Shown here: piece after piece, positions 25,848 through 33,162 of the stretch
Numbering within the stretch: the first letter of the stretch is position 1
How the letters are laid out: each line of letters opens with the position of its first letter
From: Pseudomonas marginalis
GTDB lineage: Bacteria > Pseudomonadota > Gammaproteobacteria > Pseudomonadales > Pseudomonadaceae
Length of the DNA stretch: 64,000 nucleotides
Reading direction: 5' to 3'
Assembly (NCBI RefSeq): GCF_001645105.1
Contig: NZ_LKEG01000052.1
Location: 506,970-570,969, forward strand
Notes under the pieces: generated by a model
Database searches by the model: none
Seen by the model: the letters and a program-made list of their open reading frames with translations, nothing else
Told to the model about the DNA's origin: nothing
Position numbers and translations under genes: made by a program

Positions 25848-26235
25848 TATGCGTATCTCCCTGCTTGGCTTGAAGTCAAAAAGATATCATGCCATACGTC
25901 AATTTCTCATGCACATAATGCAGTCTAAAACTAACGTAACCGTCTCGATTTCATCGGGAGAAAAAACTGCTATCTCGTATAAAGGTTTTAGACAGAAGAT
26001 CGTCGCATTTCATAAATTATGTGGCGAGCTTGTCTTTCCTGCTCAGACTGCTTCCGCATCGCGACTGGTCTTATTACCTCAAAATGAAAGGAGCGCCAGG
26101 CGGGATGCGTCAACATCCAACCCGGCCACCTTCCCTGCAGCTTTCCCCTGCAAGTCCAGCCAAGGCTCCTGCTTCGTGCACAAAGCGAAACGAGCCTAGC
26201 ACTGTTTATTCATACAGCAAAGGTCTTGCTTTTAT
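25848..26235. other. Gap within the element, no gene seen
   Basis: A+T-rich to about 26060, then C-rich. One open frame (25849-26199) has no ribosome site and an implausible composition. It presumably holds the promoter of the methylase remnant. Confidence 0.4.
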
Positions 26236-27030
26236 ATGTCGACCCCCATCATCCCTTGGGTGGGCGGCAAGCGCCGCCTAGCCGATCGCCTTATCCCGCT
26301 CTTCCCGCCCCATGAATGCTACGTCGAGGTCTTTGCCGGCGGCGCCGCGCTCTACTTCATGCGTCCCCAGGCCGCGCCAGTTGAAGTCCTCAATCACATT
26401 AACGGCGACCTGGTGACGCTGTACCGCGTGGTGCAGAACCACCTGGAAGAATTCGTGCGCCAGTTCAAATGGGCGCTCAGCTCGCGGCAGGTGTTCGAAT
26501 GGCAGAAGATGACTCGCCCTGAAACCCTCACCGACATCCAGCGCGCGGCCCGGTTTTTCTACCTGCAGCACCATGCATTTGCGGGGAAGGTGACAGGGCA
26601 GACGTTCGGCACCGCAACCACTGCTCCGACGATCAACCTGTTACGAATTGAGGAAAACCTCTCGGCTGCGTGGCAGCGTCTTTCCGGGACTTAAGTTGAG
26701 AACCTGGGCTGGCTAGAGTGTGCAGAGCGCTATGACCGTGCCCATACCTTCCACTACATGGATCCGCCTTATTGGCAGACCGCCGGCTATGGCGTGGATT
26801 TCCCCTTTGAAAACTATGAGCGGATGGCCGAATTCATGAGGCGCTGCCAGGGCAAGGTGATGGTCAGCATCAATGATCATCCAGACATCCGGCGGGTTTT
26901 TTCCGGGTTCCACTTTGAGACGCTCGACATCCGTTACACCACCACAAACCAACGTCAGGGGAAGGCTCAGGTTAGTGGCGAGTTGGTGATTATGAATTGG
27001 GAGCCGGCAGCATTGGGAGGGTTGTTCTGA
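26236..27030 (+). pseudogene. DNA adenine methylase broken by an in-frame stop
   Basis: The 5' part codes for MSTPIIPWVGGKRRLADRL (the AdoMet-binding start of Dam-type enzymes) and EVFAGGAAL. TAA at 26692-26694 interrupts the frame after RLSGT. Reading then resumes without a shift as VENLGWLECAERY, includes the catalytic DPPYW at about 26758, and ends with GELVIMNWEP. A single base change from a Tyr codon (TAC/TAT to TAA) would explain it. The whole would be 264 aa, normal for the family. Two fragments alone cannot be active unless the stop is read through. Confidence 0.85.
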
Positions 27031-27085
27031 AAAGAGAAAGTCGGCGGGCTATAACTCCGCCGATTATTGAAAGTTTTGGTTGAAG

Positions 27086-27415
27086 TCATGCATTATCGCG
27101 GGACTTACCAATTAGGGATTCAAGTTGAACTGCTAGTTTCTGAATTTTGTTGAAGAATGATTTGTCAAAAGGCTTTTTGGCCTTGAATGTTTTCAATAGT
27201 GCCTTTATTTCTTCATATGTGAACGGCTCTGGTTCAGTAGTGTGGTCATGTACTCGAAGCTTAATGAAAAAATTATTTTCGTCCCACTCAGTAATCACCT
27301 CGGGGAAATTTGTGAAAGTGAAATTGTTAACGCGCAAGTCATGCAGGAGCGATTCAGCTACAAACCCGCCTATTTCGCAGGAGCTAATACCCAGATGAGA
27401 AAAGTAGGTACTCAT
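27086..27415 (-). CDS. Hypothetical protein, 109 aa
   Basis: MSTYFSHLGISSCEIGGFVA... acidic and aromatic, with a Lys-rich helix near the C-terminus (KALLKTFKAKKPFDKSFF). An alternative ATG lies four codons upstream (27427). G+C is low. No family recognised. It is followed upstream by another unknown on the same strand, 50 bp away. Confidence 0.5.
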   Translation of the reverse strand: MSTYFSHLGISSCEIGGFVAESLLHDLRVNNFTFTNFPEVITEWDENNFFIKLRVHDHTTEPEPFTYEEIKALLKTFKAKKPFDKSFFNKIQKLAVQLESLIGKSRDNA

Positions 27416-27464
27416 GAATATTTCCATTTAGTAGCGCAAACGATAAGCAGATAATATCTGCTTT

Positions 27465-27764
27465 TTAGCGAGGATAATCTTTTTGCATTGCTGTGAAATT
27501 TTTTACGACCCATTCTGTTACGGTTTCACGACTTGGAGCAGTTGACTTATACTTTTCCTTCAGCATCCATTCGACAATGAGGCGGGTTCTCTTTTCTAGA
27601 TCACCGTTATTAGCGCTTACCAGGCTATTGAGGTAAAGCAGCATTTCGTAACCCTCCTTTCGGCTTAAATGATTAGCATCCTCGCCGATTAGCTTGGGGT
27701 TGTCTCCTTCCGATACCTTCCAACTGTACTCATAATACAAATCTGCTTTGGTCAACTTTGGCAT
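27465..27764 (-). CDS. Hypothetical protein, 99 aa
   Basis: MPKLTKADLYYEYSWKVSEGDNPKLIG..., starting at an ATG preceded by AGAGGG. It contains a helical middle (RKEGYEMLLYLNSLV) and a basic end. No motif recognised. It may be co-transcribed with the next gene at 27086-27415. Confidence 0.55.
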   Translation of the reverse strand: MPKLTKADLYYEYSWKVSEGDNPKLIGEDANHLSRKEGYEMLLYLNSLVSANNGDLEKRTRLIVEWMLKEKYKSTAPSRETVTEWVVKNFTAMQKDYPR

Positions 27765-27960
27765 GTGATGCCCTCTGGATTTACCCGGCATGGGTGATAC
27801 CAAAATGCTGGCTATACGTAGGATTTTCAATCCTTAAAACTGGTCGTATTTGTAACGCCGTATTTCCCTGCAGGCTTTAGTGGGAGCTGAACTCACTTTA
27901 CATCAGGCGAAGTAGCCCAGGATTGCTTCCAGGTGTAAAGCGAATGACTTGAACTGATTG

Positions 27961-28473
27961 TTAGGTGGGGTGGTTACCACCTAGACCTGGAAAGGTTTTG
28001 AGAGCCTCGAAATCAAGCTTTTCTAATCGGAAGGCAACGAAGTTTTGAACAAGTTCCTCCGCACAAAGCTCCGTGCGTCCAACAATATCAACAAGTGCTT
28101 CGTACGATAGAAGTTTACTATCGTCAGTGTGATGCGCGATAGCTTCGAGGAGAGTGTTGTCAAGAGTATCTTGGAGCACCACTAGGCAAAGCGGGTTGTG
28201 CGCAACAAGATTTCGACTTTCTGCAAGTTTTTTGGCGGTAAGAAGCGAATGGACGAAAGCCTCTTGGGTTGCTTTTGTCGCATCCTGAGACTTTGCAAGG
28301 TCTCGTGCCAAGTCGATTCGTGAGGATAGTGGAGCGCGTGCAAAATGCTTATGAATTGTTTTCCCTGCCCAATCATGGATGCATTTATTTGTTGTTCCTT
28401 CGATGCTGCCAAAAGCGATGAACATTCGGCCAATCAATGGGGCCCACCGGGCTGAATCTACGAGACTGACCAT
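27961..28473 (-). CDS. HEPN-motif-containing hypothetical protein
   Basis: 170 aa, mostly helical. ESRNLVAHNPL contains R-N-x3-H, the active-site pattern of HEPN ribonucleases common in toxins and defence systems. ATG at 28473 after AGGTGGAAG. No partner antitoxin is evident: the nearest genes are 200 bp downstream and over 700 bp upstream. The assignment rests on one short motif, so it is tentative. Confidence 0.55.
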   Translation of the reverse strand: MVSLVDSARWAPLIGRMFIAFGSIEGTTNKCIHDWAGKTIHKHFARAPLSSRIDLARDLAKSQDATKATQEAFVHSLLTAKKLAESRNLVAHNPLCLVVLQDTLDNTLLEAIAHHTDDSKLLSYEALVDIVGRTELCAEELVQNFVAFRLEKLDFEALKTFPGLGGNHPT

Positions 28474-28863
28474 GTTTAGCTTCCACCTTTTATCAAGTCG
28501 AGTCGCGAGTCGACCCCGGTTGAACGAATTGTTACGCTCCGAGCAAGGCTTGGATGCTACTAGCGCAGCTTAAGTAAACTCGATTGCAGTTAGTATTCTG
28601 GCAACAGACCGACGCTACCGATTTGCCGCTGGACTGTCCACAGGAAGCATATGGCGGAAGTAGCGTATTGCCCATCGCAGGGCTTGCCAGGAGCGACCGT
28701 GAAGTCGGCTAAGCAGCGTAGTAGCAGAAGGGCGGATTGCTTAGAAGTTGTATCGGGGATAGGGCTTTAACGCCTCATGAGTAGGCTAAGCAGACGACGT
28801 CAAATTTCTTGGCCCATTTCATCGACGGACGGTGAAAAGAGAACGGATAGCTAGGAAGCGTAT
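28474..28863. other. Gap near the right end of the element, no gene seen
   Basis: No credible coding frame. Repeated short words such as GGCTAAGCAG occur, without a clear structure. Confidence 0.4.
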
Positions 28864-28880
28864 GGGGCAAAAATGGGGCA
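28864..28880 (+). repeat. Twin GGGGCAA motif, second copy
   Basis: GGGGCAAAAATGGGGCAAA, same spacing and orientation as at 22497, 138 bp left of attR. Confidence 0.5.
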
Positions 28881-29001
28881 AACCATACGCCAATCTATGC
28901 CATCCAATGCCAATTATGCGTTTATACAACCTTATGCATAAGCGCACTACAGCCAGCAACCACGGGGCTATCCGTCAAAACCATCCGCATACCCCCACAC
29001 A

Positions 29002-29027
29002 ATTGGCGTGTGGGAGGACAGATCGGA
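29002..29027. repeat. Right attachment-type repeat (attR)
   Basis: Direct repeat of 22425-22450 with one mismatch. Read on the minus strand it is again preceded by an in-frame ATG (29042-29040, giving MSKNTSDLSSHTP), so this copy also holds a mutS-like start. Confidence 0.8.
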
Positions 29028-29071
29028 CGTATTTTTACTCATTGGGTCGTAGGCAAATTCGTTGAAGGAGT

Positions 29072-29088
29072 GGGGCAAATGTGGGGCA
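29072..29088 (+). repeat. Twin GGGGCAA motif, third copy
   Basis: GGGGCAAATGTGGGGCATT lies 45 bp right of attR, almost the distance of the first copy from attL. This hints that DNA right of attR is itself part of another element. Confidence 0.45.
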
Positions 29089-29211
29089 TTCCGCCCTGCG
29101 ATTTTGCAATGGGCGCAAGGTTAACACGCGAGGTCGGGGCTTCGCAGGTCGCAAACGGGTAGGTAAAACGCAGGCCGAAAGCCTGAGGTGGAGAGCAGGC
29201 TCCAGGCGCCG

Positions 29212-29583
29212 CTATTTTGCCCTGCGGCCACTGGCGGGGAACAAGCCTCGGATAACCCCGAGAAAAGCGGCAAACAAGTTGATGGAGGTTGCGGTGGTGA
29301 TAGCGATCAACACGTTGTCGGAAAACGGAGCTTTGCCGGAATAGTAAGTTGACCAACCATTCCACACGAGCAAAACCGCCCAAAAGATCACGCCGCAGGC
29401 AGCAAACCAGAAAGCACGCCCCGCATACTTCTTGCGCAGCTGCCTTTCGGCCTTCTGATCTTTCAGGTTTTGGTTTCTTTCATCGTCAGTACCCACTGCC
29501 TGCTCGCCCCCAGGTTGGGAGTCCTGGTCGGGCCCTGATGCGGGGGGCAGTGTCAGCTCAAGGTTGTCGAGTTCCTCACTCAC
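29212..29583 (-). CDS. Small two-helix membrane protein, candidate toxin of a PanTA pair
   Basis: 123 aa from a GTG at 29583 that overlaps the Panacea stop (GTGAGTGA). The N-terminal half is acidic and polar; two hydrophobic helices follow (FWFAACGVIFWAVLLVW and VLIAITTATSINLFAAFLGV). Panacea antitoxins are known to pair with diverse toxins, some of them small membrane proteins. Coupling of translation and lack of other partners suggest this is the partner. It could instead be a membrane effector of phage defence. No direct homologue is recognised. Confidence 0.6.
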   Translation of the reverse strand: MSEELDNLELTLPPASGPDQDSQPGGEQAVGTDDERNQNLKDQKAERQLRKKYAGRAFWFAACGVIFWAVLLVWNGWSTYYSGKAPFSDNVLIAITTATSINLFAAFLGVIRGLFPASGRRAK

Positions 29584-30064
29584 GGTTGCGGCTCTTTGGG
29601 TGAATGAACTCCGCCATTTCCTTCCAGTCAATGGCGGAACCATCCGCTCCCCTGAGTGCCCAGGCGGTACCTTCCTCGTGGGAGAGGTTGGACAGTTGAG
29701 TCCCTGACCACTTGCCGTATTTATTGATAATGCGGTCAATCAGACGCTGGGCGTAGGTATCGCTTTCAGGAATTCTCGGTGTCACGAAGACGATGTCTTC
29801 GACGTCGGGTTTAAGGTTGCTGAGCAGCGACGTCACAGGGCGGCTGCCGTAGGACTTCAACTCATGATAGAGCGATGGAATGACCGGGCCGTATTGCCAG
29901 CGGGCAAAGTGATCATCCATAAGGGGTAGCTCCCTTTCACGCAGATGCCAGGATTGCGTATAAAACAGCAGCTTTTGAAGCTTCATTGGAGTCAAGCCTG
30001 AAAGCTTGCCTTCTTTGGCGCGTTCAATGAAGGCGTTAGCAACAGCTAGAGCTGAATAAGCCAT
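29576..30064 (-). CDS. Panacea-domain (DUF4065/SocA-like) protein, putative antitoxin
   Basis: 162 aa. MAYSALAVANAFIERAKEG, LTPMKLQKLLFYTQSW and FARWQYGPVIPSLYHELK are the hallmark blocks of DUF4065 (Panacea), found in GepA, SocA and PanA antitoxins. ATG at 30064 after GGAGG with six bases spacing. It is the first gene of a two-gene unit; the second overlaps by 8 bp. Antitoxin-first order is normal for such modules. Confidence 0.85.
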   Translation of the reverse strand: MAYSALAVANAFIERAKEGKLSGLTPMKLQKLLFYTQSWHLRERELPLMDDHFARWQYGPVIPSLYHELKSYGSRPVTSLLSNLKPDVEDIVFVTPRIPESDTYAQRLIDRIINKYGKWSGTQLSNLSHEEGTAWALRGADGSAIDWKEMAEFIHPKSRNRE

Positions 30065-30282
30065 GAGCACCTCCGAAATGGCTGGCTACGTTGTTATAGA
30101 GTTTCATATATAGGCTCGGGATTGTCGACATGCAATGGCGTCGGTTGACGGGCGCCGTGTCGTATCCCGGGCAGGCTGGAAAAGTTGAATCAAGTGTGGC
30201 GGATAATAGTGGGCTGAATACTGTTTGTATAGACAGTGTTTCGTGAGGATTTTAGCGGAATACTGATAAATGCATAGATTAT

Positions 30283-30298
30283 GCAAATTAGCATTTGC
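30283..30298. promoter_or_regulatory. Palindromic operator upstream of the tailocin repressor
   Basis: GCAAAT-TAGC-ATTTGC, 32 bp before the repressor ATG; ATGCATAGATTATGCA lies just left of it. Very similar words precede the tailocin promoter, which suggests autoregulation. Confidence 0.6.
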
Positions 30299-30330
30299 CA
30301 ACCCCAAAATCTCCCGCCATTATCCCCGTT

Positions 30331-31065
30331 ATGCAAAAACGCAACGTTTCTATCGTCTTAAGAGAACTGCTGGACCGCGACCGGATCTCCCCCACGGAGC
30401 TTCACCGGCGTACCGGCGTGCCTCAATCCACGTTGTCCCGGATTCTCAGCGGCAAGATCGTTGATCCGTCGGACAAGCACATCTCCCGCATCGCCGAGTA
30501 CTTTCGCGTCAGCACCGACCAGTTGCGCGGGCGCGCGGCGGTGGGCGCCCTGCGCGATGACGGGCGCGACCCGATGCATTCGGAACTCAAGGACATAAGC
30601 CTGTGGGATGACGACACACCCGTTAATGATGACGAGGTGTCGATCCCCTTTCTGCGCGAGGTTGAATTGGCTGCTGGATCAGGAAGATTCGTCATCGAGG
30701 AAAGCGAGAAGGCCAGCCTGCGTTTCGGCAAGCGCAGCCTGCGGCATAACGGTGTGCAGTTTGATCAGGCCAAGTGCGTGACGGTGCGTGGCAACAGTAT
30801 GTTGCCGGTACTGCGTGATGGCGCGACGGTCGGGGTGAACGCGGGCAAGAGTGGTATTGGTGACATCGTTGATGGCGATTTGTATGCCATCAACCACAAT
30901 GGCCAATTGCGCGTGAAACAGCTCTATCGCCTGCCTTCCGGGATTCGCCTGCGCAGTTTCAATCGCGACGAACACCCGGATGAGGACTACAGCTTCCAGG
31001 ATATCCAGGATGAGCAGATCAGCATCCTCGGTCATGTGTTCTGGTGGGGCATGTACGCCCGTTAA
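30331..31065 (+). CDS. LexA/CI-like tailocin repressor (PrtR-type)
   Basis: 244 aa. The N-terminal HTH (ISPTELHRRTGVPQSTLSRIL) is followed by an S24 peptidase domain with the nucleophile Ser in RGNSMLPVL and the Lys in RVKQLYRL. ELAAGSG offers an Ala-Gly autocleavage site. DNA damage and RecA should trigger self-cleavage and release the tailocin promoter. ATG at 30331 chosen over an upstream GTG/ATG because family members start MQKRN. Operators lie on both sides of the gene. Confidence 0.9.
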   Translation: MQKRNVSIVLRELLDRDRISPTELHRRTGVPQSTLSRILSGKIVDPSDKHISRIAEYFRVSTDQLRGRAAVGALRDDGRDPMHSELKDISLWDDDTPVNDDEVSIPFLREVELAAGSGRFVIEESEKASLRFGKRSLRHNGVQFDQAKCVTVRGNSMLPVLRDGATVGVNAGKSGIGDIVDGDLYAINHNGQLRVKQLYRLPSGIRLRSFNRDEHPDEDYSFQDIQDEQISILGHVFWWGMYAR

Positions 31066-31081
31066 CCTCCTTGCGTAAGAC

Positions 31082-31109
31082 AAAGCCCGCCCATGAGCGG
31101 GCTTTTTTT
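31082..31109 (+). terminator. Repressor gene terminator
   Basis: AAAGCCCGC-CCATGA-GCGGGCTTT with T-run. Confidence 0.88.
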
Positions 31110-31148
31110 CGCCTGTGGGAAACCACCGAACCCTCGGCCTGCAAGGCT

Positions 31149-31196
31149 GCAAATGCATTTGTGCAATTAACGACGGAAAATAAATGCATTTGTGCA
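31149..31196. promoter_or_regulatory. Operator pair upstream of the tailocin promoter
   Basis: The 15-bp word AAATGCATTTGTGCA occurs exactly at 31151-31165 and 31182-31196, 31 bp apart (three helical turns). Both resemble the GCAAAT/ATTTGC palindrome before the repressor. The second abuts the -35 box. Confidence 0.7.
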
Positions 31197-31225
31197 TTGA
31201 CTGTATATGCATACATGCATATTCT
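31197..31225 (+). promoter_or_regulatory. Tailocin promoter
   Basis: TTGACT (31197-31202), 17 bp, TATTCT (31220-31225): near-consensus sigma70. The spacer holds the self-complementary words ATATGCATACATGCATAT. Transcription should begin near 31232. Confidence 0.75.
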
Positions 31226-31231
31226 TCGTCT

Positions 31232-31583
31232 CAAGCCAGCCAACAAGGTGGTGGAGGCGGCAAGGATGCTGCCAAGGAAGACAAGGAAGGCACGCAACAT
31301 CGGCAAGGACGCCATCTGAGCGATGGCAGGGATGCCAGGCAACACCGGCAAGGATGCCGACGCTCTTTAGTGTTACCGCTTCAAGAACAGGCAGCGATGA
31401 ACCGGCCTTAACGGTTCAGAGGGTTGGCAACTGACCCGGGTGTGCAGCGTAAAGCACCAGAAGCAGTTATCCGGCAGACAGGGATCGTGGTCGGAAAAAC
31501 ATTGAGGAAAGGTCCGTACCGCGCCAGTAGCGCCGAAAGACCGAGGACATCATTACTGAAAAGCCCGGGCAACCGGGCTTTTT
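31232..31583 (+). ncRNA. Tailocin leader RNA with six Rsm-type CANGGANG motifs
   Basis: CANGGANG occurs at 31261, 31273, 31282, 31304, 31327 and 31349. Four copies lie in hairpins that put the GGA in the loop (GGCA-AGGA-TGCC at 31347-31358, GGCA-GGGA-TGCC at 31325-31336, GGC-AAGGAC-GCC at 31302-31313, GCA-AGGA-TGC at 31260-31269). This is how RsmA/RsmE recognise RNA. No credible coding frame starts after the promoter. A terminator at 31559 could release a free RNA of about 350 nt. It may be a target leader or a decoy RNA. Confidence 0.55.
31559..31583 (+). terminator. Terminator in the tailocin leader
   Basis: AAAAGCCCGG-GCAA-CCGGGCTTTTT, 73 bp ahead of the holin gene and well after the promoter. 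Full tail expression requires read-through. Confidence 0.78.
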
Positions 31584-31656
31584 GGAATGCCTACCTACAC
31601 ATGGATTTACCCAAGAGCCGGCTCTGTGCCGGTAGTGCTCAGCCAGGAGGCGTGAC

Positions 31657-32001
31657 ATGACAAACGAGCAGCAAGCGTTAGCGGAAATGCCTATCTGGCT
31701 GGTGATCGTGCTGGCCCTGATCGGCGGGGTGTCTGGCGAGATGTGGCGCGCCGACAAAGAGGGAGCCCGAGGTTGGTCGCTGGTACGGCGCCTGGCGCTG
31801 CGTTCCGGGGCGTGCATGGTCTGCGGCGTGTCGGCATTGATGCTGTGCTACGCCGCCGGCATGTCGATCTGGACCGCCGGGGCCATCGGTTGCCTGACCG
31901 CCATGGCCGGTGCGGACGTGGCCATCGGCCTTTATGAACGCTGGGCGGCCAAGCGCATCGGGGTCAACGAGGCCCCGACCTCTCGCCCGGATCAGCAGTA
32001 A
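31657..32001 (+). CDS. Tailocin holin
   Basis: 114 aa with three hydrophobic stretches: MPIWLVIVLALIGGVSG, MVCGVSALMLCYAAG and WTAGAIGCLTAMAGADVAIG. A polar N-terminus and charged C-terminus fit class I holins of R-pyocin clusters. It opens the inner membrane so that the lysozyme at 42991 can reach the wall. GGAGG precedes the ATG. First gene of the late operon, as in other Pseudomonas tailocins. Confidence 0.82.
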   Translation: MTNEQQALAEMPIWLVIVLALIGGVSGEMWRADKEGARGWSLVRRLALRSGACMVCGVSALMLCYAAGMSIWTAGAIGCLTAMAGADVAIGLYERWAAKRIGVNEAPTSRPDQQ

Positions 32002-32022
32002 ACGCTGCAAGGATGTAAGCAG

Positions 32023-32538
32023 ATGACACTTCTTGAAAAACCTTCCCAATTGCCCATAGCGATTGGGGGTGCACTGAAAAGCGCGTTCCCACAGCTGCGC
32101 ATTGGCAATCACCATGATTTTCCCGACACGGGCGATAAAACCGGCATCTTGATCAGCGTGGAGCGCAACGGCCCTGGCGTTCGCTCCCTTGCTGGGCGTA
32201 AGGCCCATGCCTTGTCGGTGTCACTCAGGGCCACGGTCGCCAGCGGGTCAGCACCGTTTGACGCGTGCGACCTGGCCAGCCAAATGATGGACCTAGCCCT
32301 GGATAACCGCTGGGGCCTGCCGCCAGACCAGTGCGATCTGCCCACCGCGATTGTCGCGGCACCTTCCGCACTCACCGGCGCGGAAACGGACTACGACACC
32401 TGGAGCGTGTCCTTTACCCAAAACCTCTACCTCGGCCCGTCACTGCTCGACGATCCCACAGGCAAACCGCTGTTTGCCTGCACGTGGGAGGTCACGAACA
32501 TCGACGATCCGGATCAATATCGCCCGCTGCAGGAGTAG
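32023..32538 (+). CDS. Tail completion/terminator-like protein (tentative)
   Basis: 171 aa: LPIAIGGALKSAFPQLRIG, then a strand-rich part with RKAHALSVSLRATV and DYDTWSVSFTQNLYLG. The layout, an N-terminal helix and alternating beta strands ending in a W-x-V-x-F strand, is reminiscent of Mu gp37-like tail terminators (DUF1834). Position just before gpV supports a structural tail role. I am not certain of the family. Confidence 0.5.
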   Translation: MTLLEKPSQLPIAIGGALKSAFPQLRIGNHHDFPDTGDKTGILISVERNGPGVRSLAGRKAHALSVSLRATVASGSAPFDACDLASQMMDLALDNRWGLPPDQCDLPTAIVAAPSALTGAETDYDTWSVSFTQNLYLGPSLLDDPTGKPLFACTWEVTNIDDPDQYRPLQE

Positions 32539-32541
32539 CCC

Positions 32542-33153
32542 ATGTTCGATGCACTGCTACGCATGCAATTGGGGCCGATCGTCGAACGCCTGGCGGAAAT
32601 GGAAGCTCAGCTGGAAGACCTGTATCGACGCGCAGAGAGCTTTTGCCGGATTGGCGTGTGCCAGGAGGTCGACGCCGCCAGCAATACCTGCAAGGTCAGC
32701 CACGGTGATTTGCTCAGCCCGGCGATCCGATTTTTCAACCCAAGCGCTGGAGCGCAAACCGAAACGCGCATTCCTTCAGTGGGCGAACAATGCCTGCTGC
32801 TCAATTACGGCGGTGGGGAAGGGGGCGCGCAGTCAGTGGCGTTGTTCGGCCTCAACAGCAGTCTCTTTCCGTCAGTGTCCGCCGTTGCGTCGCTGACGCG
32901 GCGTCGCTATCAGGACGGCACCCAAAGCGACTACGACGACGCCAGCCACCTGTTCAATTGGGTTAACGGCCCGACCACGTTCAGCGGCTCCCGCGAGCAG
33001 GTCGACGTCAAGGTCGGTGCCGCCAGCCTGACCATGAATGCCCAAAGCATCAACCTGCAACTCGGCGCCACCGGCGTGTTGCTGGATGCCGCCGGCGTGC
33101 ATTTGAGCGGCCCGGTGGTGGATCACCAAGGCCGCGTGATCAGCAGCGCATAA
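32542..33153 (+). CDS. Baseplate assembly protein V (spike hub)
   Basis: 203 aa. The OB-fold start (RIGVCQEVDAASNTCKVSHGD) and the C-terminal repeat region (ASLTMNAQSINLQLGATGV) with a triple-beta-helix-like pattern match P2 gpV, the membrane-piercing spike. Three bases separate it from the upstream stop. Core baseplate part of the contractile tail. Confidence 0.9.
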   Translation: MFDALLRMQLGPIVERLAEMEAQLEDLYRRAESFCRIGVCQEVDAASNTCKVSHGDLLSPAIRFFNPSAGAQTETRIPSVGEQCLLLNYGGGEGGAQSVALFGLNSSLFPSVSAVASLTRRRYQDGTQSDYDDASHLFNWVNGPTTFSGSREQVDVKVGAASLTMNAQSINLQLGATGVLLDAAGVHLSGPVVDHQGRVISSA

Positions 33154-33162
33154 GGATTTGCC

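Larger units (their letters stand above)
22425..29027. mobile_element. Decayed integrated phage-like element at the 5' end of mutS
   Basis: The 6.6-kb segment is bounded by a 26-bp direct repeat and is partly A+T-rich compared with its surroundings. It contains a truncated tyrosine integrase, a lysozyme remnant, spanin genes, a broken adenine methylase and unknown small genes. No structural phage genes remain. The integrase lost its N-terminal half, so the element should not move by itself. The mutS-cinA interval is known as a phage and tailocin locus in fluorescent pseudomonads. Confidence 0.75.

Noticed and set aside
25849..26199. 116-aa frame upstream of the methylase remnant
   Set aside because: No ribosome site and implausible Ser/Ala/Lys-rich end; treated as non-coding.
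28832..29065. 77-aa frame across attR
   Set aside because: Covers the attachment repeat and GGGGCAA motifs; no ribosome site; not protein-like.
31044..31319. ORF running through the tailocin promoter into the leader
   Set aside because: Its possible starts lie before the mapped -10 box, so the tailocin transcript would not include them; composition is odd.
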